Shown: positions 33,673 through 42,809 of the stretch, one piece after another | How the letters are laid out: each line of letters opens with the position of its first letter | How positions within the stretch are numbered: position 1 is the stretch's first letter | Assembly (NCBI GenBank): GCA_026000755.1 | Contig: BNZC01000003.1 | Coordinates: 14,003-78,002 of the forward strand | DNA length: 64,000 nucleotides | Direction: 5' to 3' | DNA from: Clostridia bacterium | GTDB taxonomy: Bacteria; Bacillota; Clostridia; Lachnospirales; Lachnospiraceae | Program-made: the position numbers and the translations under genes | The notes under the pieces: generated by a model | Told to the model about the DNA's origin: nothing | Seen by the model: the letters and a program-made list of their open reading frames with translations, nothing else | Databases searched by the model: none

Positions 33673-35817
33673 ATGAGAAAAATCTGTATATTTTTATTGC
33701 TACTGCTTTGTCTGGGTACAGTAGCCTCTTGTGGTGAAAAAAAAGAAAACGGAGCAGATACCGGCGATGGCTCCGGAAAGAATTTAATCATAAATGGTGA
33801 CTTTGAAAACGGCACAAAGCCTTGGCTTTTTTATCCGCAAGAGGGTGGAAAAGGAGCTTTCTCCGTGAATGGGGATAAGCAGGCTGTTGTTTCCGTAAAA
33901 GATATGGGGCGGGTAGAGTATAGTCTGCAACTGAATTATAGTTCAGTCGTCTTGAAAAAGGGCTGTACCTATCGTTTATCCTTTGATGCAAAGTCAAGCA
34001 GTGAGAGGCAGATTGCGGTACGTTTTCAACTGGGAGTCACTCCCTACACACCCTATGGGGAAGAACGCTTTATCTTAAATCCTGCCATGCAAAATTTTTC
34101 CTATACCTTTGATATGGAATGGAAGACGGATATGGCAGCTCGCCTTGTGTTGAATTTCGGTGTACCCATGACCTTATTTCCGGGAGAACAGCAGCAGGAG
34201 ATTATACTGGATAATTTCAGACTGGAACTTGTCAAGGAAAGCGGCGGAAGTCTTTGGGGCTATGAGATGCCGCCGATTCATGTGGATCAGTTAGGTTATG
34301 GGATAAATGCTGCCAAAACGGCAATTATTGCACAGGGGGATGCCGACTTTCAGATTTGCAGGACGGACGATGATGCCGTGGTTTATTCCGGAACGGCAGG
34401 AGATCTTATGGAGAGTCGCAATGCAGGGGAATCGGTGCGAATTGCGAATTTTTCCAAATTCAAGAAAGAGGGAAATTACTATATTAAAAATAGTGAGGGT
34501 CGCTCCCTTTCTTTCGCCATCAGCAATCGACCCTATGAGGGGCTCAAGGAAGCGGTGTTTGATATGTTCAAATATCAGCAATGTGGGGAAGCCATTACCA
34601 ATAGTTTTTGGGAGCATGAAGCCTGCCATACAAGCTTAGCAAGGATTTATGAAACGGACACCCGAGTGGACGTGTCAGGCGGTTGGCACGATGGAGGAAA
34701 TTATGGGCGTTATGTTCCTCCGGCAACCACCGCAGTAGCCAATCTTCTTCTTGCAGAAAAACTAGCCGTTGATCCGAATCGTGCAGTTCTTGTAGAAGTG
34801 AGAAAAGAACTGGAGTGGTTGCTTAAAATGCAGGATCCGGAAAGCGGAGGCGTGTATCATCAAGTAACAACCGCATACTGGGCAGGAGATACCATGCGTC
34901 CCGAGGATGATACAGAGGAATTGATTCTAAGTCCTATCTCTTCGGCGGCTACCGCTGATTTTGCCGCAGTGATGGCAATGGCTTATCGAAGTTATGAGGA
35001 GGGGGCACCTGCCTTTGCAGACCAAATGCTTCTAGCCTCAAAGAGGGCGTGGGAGTGGCTTGCCTTACACCCGGAGGATACCGGATTTTCCAATCCCCTT
35101 GGTATCGTAAGCAGTGAATATGGCGATTCTGAAAATAAGGGCGATGGGGATGAGCGTTACTGGGCGGCTTGTGCGTTGTTTGCGGCAACGGGCGCTGACG
35201 AGTATCATAACTATGTGAAACAAAGCAGTATTTATAAGGGCTTAGGTTGGGAAGAAGTGGGGGATTTCGGAAATATTTCCTATCTGTTGGCGAAAGATAC
35301 GCAGACACTTGACGGGGAGCGAGAAAAAGAAGTAAAAGTTCATATTTTGGAGGAATGCCAAGACATTATGAAGATTTATGAGGAAGAGCCTTACCAAGTA
35401 GCTCTTGGAGAATTTCTTTGGGAGAGTAATGCCACGGCAAGCGAGAATGCCATGCTGCTTCTGTTGGGAAATACCTTGGAGTTGGATGAAAATTATGTTA
35501 CCGCAGCCGAGGATCAGCTTCATTATCTTTTGGGCAGGAATCCCCTTTCCCAATGTTATCTGACAGGAGTGGGGGAAAATCCCGTGAAGAATCCCCATCA
35601 CAGACTGTCAGAAGCGGTTGGACTGGCGGTACCCGGAATGCTTGCAGCAGGGCCAAACAAAGCCTTAGATGATAATGTGGCAAGGTCGCTGCTTACCAAG
35701 CAACCTCCTGCAAAATGCTACATTGACCAAGCGGGAACTTTCACCGTCAATGAGGTGGAGATTTGTTGGAATGCACCCTTGTATTTTGTGGTGCGAACCT
35801 TGGAGGGGCAGAAGTAG
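33673..35817 (+). CDS. Glycoside hydrolase family 9 lipoprotein (endoglucanase-like)
   Basis: 714 residues. Lipoprotein signal with lipobox ...TVASC, C20 lipidated; a CBM4/9-like carbohydrate-binding domain (about 36-195); an Ig-like CelD_N domain (about 204-290, IHVDQLGYG); GH9 catalytic domain (about 300-710). The acid E694 is in place (NEVEICWNAPL), and the HYLLGRNP..GVG and HHR motifs are present. The base motif usually written DAGD reads D340-G-G-N343, so the second Asp is Asn; activity may be altered. GGGAGGT precedes the ATG. Probably cleaves beta-glucan at the cell surface. Confidence 0.88.
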   Translation: MRKICIFLLLLLCLGTVASCGEKKENGADTGDGSGKNLIINGDFENGTKPWLFYPQEGGKGAFSVNGDKQAVVSVKDMGRVEYSLQLNYSSVVLKKGCTYRLSFDAKSSSERQIAVRFQLGVTPYTPYGEERFILNPAMQNFSYTFDMEWKTDMAARLVLNFGVPMTLFPGEQQQEIILDNFRLELVKESGGSLWGYEMPPIHVDQLGYGINAAKTAIIAQGDADFQICRTDDDAVVYSGTAGDLMESRNAGESVRIANFSKFKKEGNYYIKNSEGRSLSFAISNRPYEGLKEAVFDMFKYQQCGEAITNSFWEHEACHTSLARIYETDTRVDVSGGWHDGGNYGRYVPPATTAVANLLLAEKLAVDPNRAVLVEVRKELEWLLKMQDPESGGVYHQVTTAYWAGDTMRPEDDTEELILSPISSAATADFAAVMAMAYRSYEEGAPAFADQMLLASKRAWEWLALHPEDTGFSNPLGIVSSEYGDSENKGDGDERYWAACALFAATGADEYHNYVKQSSIYKGLGWEEVGDFGNISYLLAKDTQTLDGEREKEVKVHILEECQDIMKIYEEEPYQVALGEFLWESNATASENAMLLLLGNTLELDENYVTAAEDQLHYLLGRNPLSQCYLTGVGENPVKNPHHRLSEAVGLAVPGMLAAGPNKALDDNVARSLLTKQPPAKCYIDQAGTFTVNEVEICWNAPLYFVVRTLEGQK

Positions 35818-35849
35818 TCTACTATATAATTAGGAGAACAATAAAATTC

Positions 35850-38621
35850 ATGAGTAAAGAATTAGCAAAAAATTATAACCCAAAAGATATGGAGCAGCGC
35901 CTCTATCAAAAATGGGAGGACAAGGGCTATTTTCATGCGGTTGTTGACAAAAGCAAGACGCCATTTACCATTGTTATGCCCCCCCCAAATATCACAGGAC
36001 AACTTCATATCGGACACGCCCTAGACGATACCCTGCAAGATATTCTCATTCGCTATAAGAGAATGGCAGGCTTTAATGCCCTTTGGCAGCCGGGGACGGA
36101 TCATGCGGCTATTGCCACGGAGCTTAAACTGGTGGAAGCGTTGCGTGCGGAAGGGATCGAAAAAGAGGACTTGGGCAGAGAAAAATTCCTGGAACGTGCG
36201 TGGGAGTGGAAGAGCGAGTACGGCGGACGTATTATCAATCAGCTTAAGAAGATGGGCTTTTCCGCCGACTGGGAAAGAGAGCGATTTACCCTTGATGAGG
36301 GTTGTTCCGCTGCTGTAGAGGAAGTGTTTCTGCGTTTACATGAAAAAGGCTATATCTATCGAGGTAACCGTATCATCAACTGGTGTCCTGTCTGCAAAAC
36401 CACCTTATCCGATGCGGAAGTGGAGCATATAGAGCAGGAGGGCAATTTCTGGCATATTCGGTATCCTGTGGCAGATGCAGAGGGGACATTTGTGGAGATT
36501 GCAACCACACGTCCGGAAACCATGTTGGGGGATACTGCGGTTGCGGTACATCCGGAAGATGAGCGTTTCACCGCTCTCATTGGGAAATCCTTAATCCTGC
36601 CCTTGACGGGTCGTGAGATTCCCATTGTGGCGGATTCCTATGTGGATAGGGAATTTGGAACCGGTGCAGTAAAGATTACCCCTGCCCATGACCCCAATGA
36701 TTTTGAACTGGGGAAACGTCACGATTTGCCTGTTATCACCATCTTAAATGATGACGGCACCATTAATGGAAATGGTGGGAAATACGCAGGTTTAGAGCGT
36801 TACGCCGCTCGTGCCGCCATTGTGAAGGACTTGGAAGAACAGGGATTTTTGGTACAAATCAAAGCACATACCCATAACGTAGGCACTCATGATCGCTGTC
36901 GTGCCGTTGTGGAACCATTGGTAAAGCCCCAATGGTTTGTTGCCATGGAAGAATTGGCGAAACCTGCCATTGCCGCCATCGAAACCGGTGAGTTAAAATT
37001 CGTACCCGAACGCATGAGCAAGGTGTATCTCAATTGGCTTTTGAACATTAGGGATTGGTGCATCTCAAGACAACTGTGGTGGGGACATCGGATTCCCGCC
37101 TATTACTGTGATTCTTGTGGGATGGTTCATGTAGGGAAGATTGCACCAAAGCGTTGCGAAAAGTGTGGCAATACGGCATTTACCCAAGATGAGGATACCT
37201 TGGATACTTGGTTTTCTTCCGCCCTATGGCCATTTTCCACCTTGGGTTGGCCCCAAAAGACGGAAGATTTGGATTATTTTTATCCTACCGATGTATTGGT
37301 GACAGCCTATGACATTATCTTTTTCTGGGTGGTACGCATGGTGTTTTCCGGCTATGAGCATACCGGAAAATCCCCTTTCCAAACGGTTTTTATCCATGGT
37401 TTGTTACGGGATAGCCAGGGGCGGAAAATGAGTAAGTCCCTGGGAAATGGCGTAGACCCATTGGAAATTGTTGAACAATACGGAGCCGATGCCCTACGCC
37501 TGACCTTGGTGACAGGAAACGCCCCGGGAAATGACATTCGTTTTCACATGGAGCGGGTGGAGGCCAGTCGGAATTTTGCCAATAAGGTATGGAATGCCTC
37601 AAGGTTTATCTTGATGAGTGAGGAAGCTCTAAATGGGCAAAATGTGCAGGGGGGGGGTATCGGTTCTGATGCGATTGTTTCCGGTGCATTGAAAGGATTA
37701 GAAGTCGCACAAGCAATTCTTTCGCAGAAAACTGCTCCCGGATTGGAATTGCCCAAACATTTAGACCCTATTGATAAGTGGATTTTATCGAAGGTAAACC
37801 GCTTAGCCCGTGAAGTGACGGACAACATGGATCGCTTTGAACTGGGCATTGCGGCGGATAAAGTATATGATTTTATTTGGGATGAATTTTGTGACTGGTA
37901 TATTGAGTTAGCCAAACAGCGCATTTACAAGAGAGAAGAGAATCAGGAGGGGGCAAAGACTGCCATTTCCGTATTGCGTGTGGTGTTGTCACAGGCACTA
38001 AAATTATTGCACCCGTTCATGCCCTTTGTAACAGAGGAAATTTACTGCACCTTGCACCCCGAGGAAGAATCCATTATGATTGCAGACTGGCCGGTCTATA
38101 AGGAAGAGTGGAATTTCCCGAAAGAAGAGGGAGAACTTGAAAAAGTGAAAGAATTGGTGCGTGGAGTCAGAAACCTGCGAGCAGAAACAGGAGCGGCACC
38201 AAGTAAGAAGATTAGTTTGCTGTTGTTGTGTGAAGATGGGGATACAGCCTTTTTGTATGAAAGGCTAAAAGCTTCCTATGCACCTTTGTTGGCAGCAGAA
38301 GAAATCAAGGTCATGACCAAGGCGGATGCCATTCATGCAGGGGTGACCATTACAGAGGATATGGTGTCTGTGGTAACCGCAGATATGACAGCCTATATCC
38401 CCTTGGCGGATTTGGTGGATTTTGAGAAGGAAAGGGAACGCCTACAGAAAGAGAAGGAACGCCTACAGAAAGAGCTTGCCCGTTCGGATGCCATGTTAAG
38501 CAATGATAAATTTATCGGGAAAGCGCCTGCTGCAAAGATTAAAGAAGAAGAGGATAAACGGGCGAAGTATCGGCAGATGATGGAGCAGGTGGAAGAGCGG
38601 CTAAAGGCTTTAGGGGAATAA
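35850..38621 (+). CDS. valS: Valyl-tRNA synthetase
   Basis: 923 residues: class I signatures HIGH (53-56, after PPPNITGQL) and KMSKS (526-530), editing domain, anticodon-binding domain, and a C-terminal coiled coil with a 21-bp (heptad) duplication (ERLQKEK/ERLQKEL). ATG at 35850 with AGGAG upstream begins the conserved sequence. Only 32 bases separate it from the GH9 gene, so there is no room for a T-box leader, which valS often has in Firmicutes. A G9 tract near 37649 encodes Q-G-G-G in a variable loop, and C8 lies in the conserved PPP. Confidence 0.95.
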   Translation: MSKELAKNYNPKDMEQRLYQKWEDKGYFHAVVDKSKTPFTIVMPPPNITGQLHIGHALDDTLQDILIRYKRMAGFNALWQPGTDHAAIATELKLVEALRAEGIEKEDLGREKFLERAWEWKSEYGGRIINQLKKMGFSADWERERFTLDEGCSAAVEEVFLRLHEKGYIYRGNRIINWCPVCKTTLSDAEVEHIEQEGNFWHIRYPVADAEGTFVEIATTRPETMLGDTAVAVHPEDERFTALIGKSLILPLTGREIPIVADSYVDREFGTGAVKITPAHDPNDFELGKRHDLPVITILNDDGTINGNGGKYAGLERYAARAAIVKDLEEQGFLVQIKAHTHNVGTHDRCRAVVEPLVKPQWFVAMEELAKPAIAAIETGELKFVPERMSKVYLNWLLNIRDWCISRQLWWGHRIPAYYCDSCGMVHVGKIAPKRCEKCGNTAFTQDEDTLDTWFSSALWPFSTLGWPQKTEDLDYFYPTDVLVTAYDIIFFWVVRMVFSGYEHTGKSPFQTVFIHGLLRDSQGRKMSKSLGNGVDPLEIVEQYGADALRLTLVTGNAPGNDIRFHMERVEASRNFANKVWNASRFILMSEEALNGQNVQGGGIGSDAIVSGALKGLEVAQAILSQKTAPGLELPKHLDPIDKWILSKVNRLAREVTDNMDRFELGIAADKVYDFIWDEFCDWYIELAKQRIYKREENQEGAKTAISVLRVVLSQALKLLHPFMPFVTEEIYCTLHPEEESIMIADWPVYKEEWNFPKEEGELEKVKELVRGVRNLRAETGAAPSKKISLLLLCEDGDTAFLYERLKASYAPLLAAEEIKVMTKADAIHAGVTITEDMVSVVTADMTAYIPLADLVDFEKERERLQKEKERLQKELARSDAMLSNDKFIGKAPAAKIKEEEDKRAKYRQMMEQVEERLKALGE

Positions 38622-38679
38622 CTGAAACTCTTCTTCTAAATTTGTGTCACTTATTAGTTAAAGTATAGTAGGTAATGAA

Positions 38680-40146
38680 ATGGAATATAGTAGCATTGTA
38701 GACTCCCTTCTACAGCTCCCCAAATTCACCACAAAGAATAGTTTTGCCGATACCAAGTATTTCATGGAAAGGCTGGGCAATCCCCAAAATTCCTTCCCTG
38801 TCGTTCATGTGGCAGGAAGCAATGGGAAAGGGAGTGTCTGTGCCTTTCTTGCTGCAAGCCTTAAGGCAAGCGGCATTTTCGGAGGATTATTCACCTCCCC
38901 CCATCTGACAGACATCAGGGAACGTATTCAGCTTGACTTAGAATGGATTGGAAAAGAAGCGTTTTCCTTGGCATATGAGAAGGTGGCGACTTGCATTTCT
39001 GATTTATGTAAGGAGGGCTATCCCCACCCGACTTTTTTTGAGTATATGTTTGCCATGGCTATGGTATCCTTTCGAGAGGCAGGTATATCCTGTGCTATTG
39101 TTGAAACGGGTTTGGGAGGGCGGTTGGATGCCACCAATACAATAGAACGCCCCCTCCTTACGGTGATTACTTCCATTAGTTTGGAGCATACACAGTATCT
39201 GGGGGAGAGCATAGCAGAAATTGCATGGGAAAAAGCAGGGATAATAAAACCTCATGTGCCTGTGGTCTATGTGGGGGATAATAGGCAGGCGGCGGAAGTG
39301 ATTCATGCTGTGGCGCAGGAGAAAATGGCGAAGGAGTGGGTGCTGTGGTCTGCGGATTCCTTAGAAATCGTAGAAACGGAAACGAAACTTAGAGAAACCA
39401 TAGAAACCATAGAAGCACCGAATCCTGCAAACAAACGTGTTGAAACAATCAAAATTTTGCTAAATACAGGAAAAAGCATTGACTTTTTTCTGCAATGCGA
39501 TTATGATATTAGATGTGGAATGCACACAAATAGGATAGAGCATACAGACGAGGATTCTTTTGCAATAGCCGATACGGGGTATGGATTGCAAAAGAATAGT
39601 GGCTTGCAAGCAATAGAAATTCCTTTTTCGGCACCCTATCAAGCACAGAATGCGGCTTTGGCATACGCCGCACTTTTATGTGTACAAGAAAAATTAGGGA
39701 TTCCCAATAGAGCAATTAAGCAAGGTTTTGTCCATACAAAATGGGCAGGACGCATGGAAGAAGTGTTACCGAAGGTGTATCTGGACGGCGCACACAATCC
39801 CGGGGGCATAGCGGCTTTTTTAGAGGGGGTAGGGGAGATTATAAGTAAGCCTGCCATTTTGGTTTTCTCTATGTTAAAGGAAAAGAACGTGGAAGAATCC
39901 GTACGCCTCATCTGTGACAGTGGTCTGTTTCGCATGGTAATTGCGACAAGCTTGCCGGGTCAACCGAGAGCATTATCGGCGGAGGAAGCGGCAGATTATT
40001 TTCGGAAATATAAAGTAGAGTTATTGGTAATTGATACTCCCAAGGAAGCTTTTCGCCATGCTTTAGCATATCAAGCAAAAGAGGAACATATATTTATTGT
40101 TGGCTCATTATATCTTGTAGGAAAAATTAGCGAGGGCTCTTTTTGA
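38680..40146 (+). CDS. folC: Folylpolyglutamate/dihydrofolate synthase FolC
   Basis: Mur-ligase family enzyme adding glutamate to folates (and dihydropteroate). 488 residues: VAGSNGKGSV P-loop near residue 45, TSPHLTDIRERI, VETGLGGRLDATN, and the C-terminal DGAHNPGG motif. Longer than usual (about 430) because of a variable insert (about residues 230-300). The last codons and stop lie in sequence (GAGGGCTCTTTTTGAGCAGAGCGGGCAGCC) shared with the MITE-like elements, so the C-terminus was set by insertion. Confidence 0.92.
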   Translation: MEYSSIVDSLLQLPKFTTKNSFADTKYFMERLGNPQNSFPVVHVAGSNGKGSVCAFLAASLKASGIFGGLFTSPHLTDIRERIQLDLEWIGKEAFSLAYEKVATCISDLCKEGYPHPTFFEYMFAMAMVSFREAGISCAIVETGLGGRLDATNTIERPLLTVITSISLEHTQYLGESIAEIAWEKAGIIKPHVPVVYVGDNRQAAEVIHAVAQEKMAKEWVLWSADSLEIVETETKLRETIETIEAPNPANKRVETIKILLNTGKSIDFFLQCDYDIRCGMHTNRIEHTDEDSFAIADTGYGLQKNSGLQAIEIPFSAPYQAQNAALAYAALLCVQEKLGIPNRAIKQGFVHTKWAGRMEEVLPKVYLDGAHNPGGIAAFLEGVGEIISKPAILVFSMLKEKNVEESVRLICDSGLFRMVIATSLPGQPRALSAEEAADYFRKYKVELLVIDTPKEAFRHALAYQAKEEHIFIVGSLYLVGKISEGSF

Positions 40147-40217
40147 GCAGAGCGGGCAGCCGTTTGGTGTCCATCGTGAATAGTAGCAGCCGTTTGGTGT
40201 CATCGTGAATAGTAACA
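40128..40217. repeat. MITE-like half element with 31-bp tandem duplication
   Basis: Right half of the element family (GAGCAGAGCGGGCAGCCGTTTGGTGT...CGTGAATAGTAAC), with its outer end repeated in tandem: AGCCGTTTGGTGT(C)CATCGTGAATAGTA(G/A)C occurs twice. No left end is visible. Starts inside folC. Confidence 0.65.
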
Positions 40218-40252
40218 AGTCTCATTGCATTATCATTTTGGAGGAAAAACAA

Positions 40253-40399
40253 GTGATTAACTTTGAAGAAGAATTAAAAAAATTTCAGCCCAGTTTGGAA
40301 GTAGAAGAAGTAGAAGAAGCCGTTTACAATCATGATTTGACGGATATGACTGATCTTTTACAGGCGATGTTCAAAGAGGATAGGAATACAGGGGTATGA
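40253..40399 (+). CDS. Small acidic protein of unknown function
   Basis: 48 residues starting at GTG, chosen because GGAGG lies 9 bases before it; a longer frame from 40205 would begin inside the repeat. Rich in Glu (EEELKKF, EVEEVEEAV) with a predicted helical character and a conserved-looking LTDMTDLLQAMFKE end. Overlaps the TPR gene by 4 bases, so the pair is co-translated. Function unknown. Confidence 0.65.
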   Translation: MINFEEELKKFQPSLEVEEVEEAVYNHDLTDMTDLLQAMFKEDRNTGV

Positions 40400-41784
40400 A
40401 TACAGACGAAACATTATACGAAAAAATCATAAGGCGTTCGAAGCTGTGCTATAATGTGGGACTTCAAAAGGCAAAGGTACGGGATCTTTCAGGTGCCGCC
40501 CTAGCCTTACGCCAGAGCCTAAAATACGATAAAATGAATACACCCGCCAGAAACCTTCTCGGACTGGTGTATTTTGAGATGGGTGAAACGGTGGAGGCCT
40601 TTAGTCAATGGGTGATCAGCAGAAGCTTAAATCCACAAGATGCGTTGGCAAAGGAATACTTAACCCAGTTGCAGTCCAATAAGAATAAGTTAGAAGGCTT
40701 AAATCAAACAATCAAAAAATATAATCAGGCACTGGCCTACTGTAGGGCCGGCAGTACAGATTTGGCAGTGTTGCAATTAAAGAAAGTTCTTTCCTTAAAC
40801 AATAATCTGCTTAGGGGACATCAACTGTTGGCATTGATTTATCTGAAGGAGGGAAAGAAAGACCTAGCGGCAAAATCCCTTCGCCAAGCGGCGAAAATAG
40901 ATGCCGGAAATACTCTAACCCTTCGTTACCAGATGGAAATCGGTGAAGAAGATAGTAAAGATGAAAAGAGGAAAGAGAAAGAGGCTGCCAAAAAAGATAA
41001 ACTTTTATCTTACCAAAGCGGAAATGATACCATTATTCGTCCCGCTTATTTTAGAGACGGTTCCACCGTATCCACCTTGATTAACATTGGAATTGGTTTA
41101 TTGATTGGTGTGGCGGTGACATGGTTTTTATTGGTGCAAGGAGCGGTTCAGACGGCAAAAAGCGATTCCAACCAAAGTATGAAGGAGTTAAATGAATCCT
41201 TAAACACCAAGACACAACTGGCGGAATCGAGGCAAAAGCAGATTGACGATCTAAAAGAGCAGATTACGAAAATGGAAGAGGAAGGAAGTGCCAACGAAGA
41301 GGTAGCGGCGGCCAATGAAGCTTTACTTGTGGCTTGTGAAACCTATCTGGGAGGAGATGAAAAGGCATCGGGAGAAAAACTGGCAACCGTTGATACCGGT
41401 AAACTCACCGAACAGATGATGGCATTGTATAATGCTGTTTCTGCAAAGGTCAATGCAAAATTCTTAGATGCCCAGTATACAGAGGGGAGCAACGCCTATA
41501 ATAAGCGGGATTATGACACCGCCATTGAAAAACTGACCCAAGTTGTTTCCGTGGAAGAGGATTATCATGGAGGGGATGCAGTGTATTTCCTGGCACAGGC
41601 ATACCGTAAGAACAATGAACCGGAAAAGGCTTTAGAGTGGTACAAGAAAGTTTTAGAGCATTGCCCGGCAGGAAGTGTGCGTGCCAAAAATGCAACCGGA
41701 TTTATTAATTCGCTGCAACAGCAGCTTGGAAATCCTCCGGGAGATGGAGGCGCAGGAACGGATACACCGGAACCCACAGGGTGA
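40396..41784 (+). CDS. Membrane-anchored TPR protein of unknown function
   Basis: 462 residues: N-terminal TPR units (about 10-190), a charged linker, one membrane helix (about 228-250), a coiled-coil segment, and a further TPR region (about 350-450, e.g. YNKRDYDTAIEKLTQVV) followed by a Pro/Gly tail. With TPRs on both sides of the membrane it could be a scaffold linking cytoplasmic and extracellular complexes. No enzymatic motif. Confidence 0.75.
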   Translation: MNTDETLYEKIIRRSKLCYNVGLQKAKVRDLSGAALALRQSLKYDKMNTPARNLLGLVYFEMGETVEAFSQWVISRSLNPQDALAKEYLTQLQSNKNKLEGLNQTIKKYNQALAYCRAGSTDLAVLQLKKVLSLNNNLLRGHQLLALIYLKEGKKDLAAKSLRQAAKIDAGNTLTLRYQMEIGEEDSKDEKRKEKEAAKKDKLLSYQSGNDTIIRPAYFRDGSTVSTLINIGIGLLIGVAVTWFLLVQGAVQTAKSDSNQSMKELNESLNTKTQLAESRQKQIDDLKEQITKMEEEGSANEEVAAANEALLVACETYLGGDEKASGEKLATVDTGKLTEQMMALYNAVSAKVNAKFLDAQYTEGSNAYNKRDYDTAIEKLTQVVSVEEDYHGGDAVYFLAQAYRKNNEPEKALEWYKKVLEHCPAGSVRAKNATGFINSLQQQLGNPPGDGGAGTDTPEPTG

Positions 41785-41865
41785 GGGATAGATGAGGGTT
41801 CGCCCTTTAGAGAAAAACTTACCGAAGAATTTAGTGAATATAGAATTAAGATAAACGACAAAAGT

Positions 41866-41892
41866 CGCCAAATAGTTTGGCGGCTTTTTTGT
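41866..41892 (+). terminator. Rho-independent terminator after the TPR gene
   Basis: GTCGCCAAA-TAG-TTTGGCGGC followed by six T. Separates the TPR gene from the spoIIA operon, which should therefore have its own (probably sigma-H-type) promoter in the following 100 bases; GGATTAT...GGAAT near 41912-41935 is only a weak candidate. Confidence 0.75.
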
Positions 41893-41998
41893 ATAATAAA
41901 GCGATGCATGGATTATAACAGTTCCACATGGAATGGCTATGTGAATCGTAGCCTTTATGAGGGAACACCTTTTATAGGAAAAGAAAGTGAGGAAACAC

Positions 41999-42307
41999 AT
42001 GAAACACAGATTTGAACAGGAGAAAGGAAATCTGATTATTTTCATGCCGAAAGAACTGGATCATCATAGCGCACAGGATTTACGCACGGAAACCGATTTC
42101 CTGTTGGCACGTTATCCGGTGCGGGGCATGGTATTTGATTTTCAGGAAACCACATTTATGGATAGTTCGGGAATCGGAATGATTTTAGGCAGGTGTAAGC
42201 AGATGGGGTTCTGCGGCGGTAGGGTATGTGCCATTCATCTAAATCCTCAAGTGCAGAAGATTTTTCGGATGTCCGGTTTATATAAAGTAGTTGAAGTGGA
42301 ACTTTAG
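41999..42307 (+). CDS. spoIIAA: Anti-sigma-F factor antagonist SpoIIAA
   Basis: 102-residue STAS protein. When unphosphorylated it displaces sigma-F from SpoIIAB. Phosphorylation site in FMDSSGIG (S56/S57). The GTG at 41987 is better read as part of the ribosome binding site (GTGAGG) for the ATG at 41999. First gene of spoIIAA-spoIIAB-sigF. The 3' end is partly duplicated before spoIIAB. Confidence 0.93.
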   Translation: MKHRFEQEKGNLIIFMPKELDHHSAQDLRTETDFLLARYPVRGMVFDFQETTFMDSSGIGMILGRCKQMGFCGGRVCAIHLNPQVQKIFRMSGLYKVVEVEL

Positions 42308-42415
42308 GGGGTACATAATGAGAAACGAAATGAAAATGGAATTTTCAGTTATTTCTGAAATGAAAATGGAACTTTAGGGGGGGTACATAGTGAGAAACGA
42401 AATGAAGATGGAATT
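42297..42415 (+). repeat. Tandem duplication at the spoIIAA/spoIIAB junction
   Basis: The junction TGGAACTTTAGGGG..TACATA(A/G)TGAGAAACGAAATGAA occurs twice, 70-72 bases apart. The first copy gives a 19-codon ORF (42318-42377) that starts like SpoIIAB (MRNEMKMEF) and ends like SpoIIAA (EMKMEL). It lengthens the gap between two genes that usually overlap or touch; the second copy has G7 instead of G5 before the SpoIIAB GTG start. Confidence 0.8.
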
Positions 42416-42809
42416 TTTGGCCATTTCCGCAAATGAAGGATTTGCTCGGGTGGCTGTGGGAGCCTTTGTGGCGGGATTAAATCCCACGGTGGATGAGCTT
42501 GCAGATATTAAAACAGCAGTATCAGAAGCGGTGACCAATGCCGTCATTCACGGCTATGAAAAGCGGGAAGGGAAAATTTGGATTGTATGCAGCATTTCCG
42601 AGAGAGAAGTGGAAATCTGCGTTGTAGATACCGGGCATGGCATTGCAGACGTAGAAAAAGCAAGAGAACCGTTATTTACCACAAAGCCGGAACTGGAGCG
42701 TTCCGGGATGGGCTTTGCTTTTATGGAGGCTTTTATGGACGAGCTGTGGGTGGATTCGGTCTTAGGGCAGGGTACGAAGATAACCATGCGAAAGGTCATC
42801 GAGGAATGA
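42390..42809 (+). CDS. spoIIAB: Anti-sigma-F factor and kinase SpoIIAB
   Basis: 139-residue GHKL kinase: N box EAVTNAVIHGYE, G1 DTGHGI, G2 SGMGFAFM. Binds sigma-F and phosphorylates SpoIIAA. GTG start with GGGGGGG upstream. Overlaps sigF by 4 bases, as in other spore formers. Confidence 0.94.
   Translation: MRNEMKMEFLAISANEGFARVAVGAFVAGLNPTVDELADIKTAVSEAVTNAVIHGYEKREGKIWIVCSISEREVEICVVDTGHGIADVEKAREPLFTTKPELERSGMGFAFMEAFMDELWVDSVLGQGTKITMRKVIEE

Noticed and set aside
35820..35849. T-box leader for valS
   Set aside because: Only 32 bases lie between the GH9 gene and valS, with no T-box hairpins.
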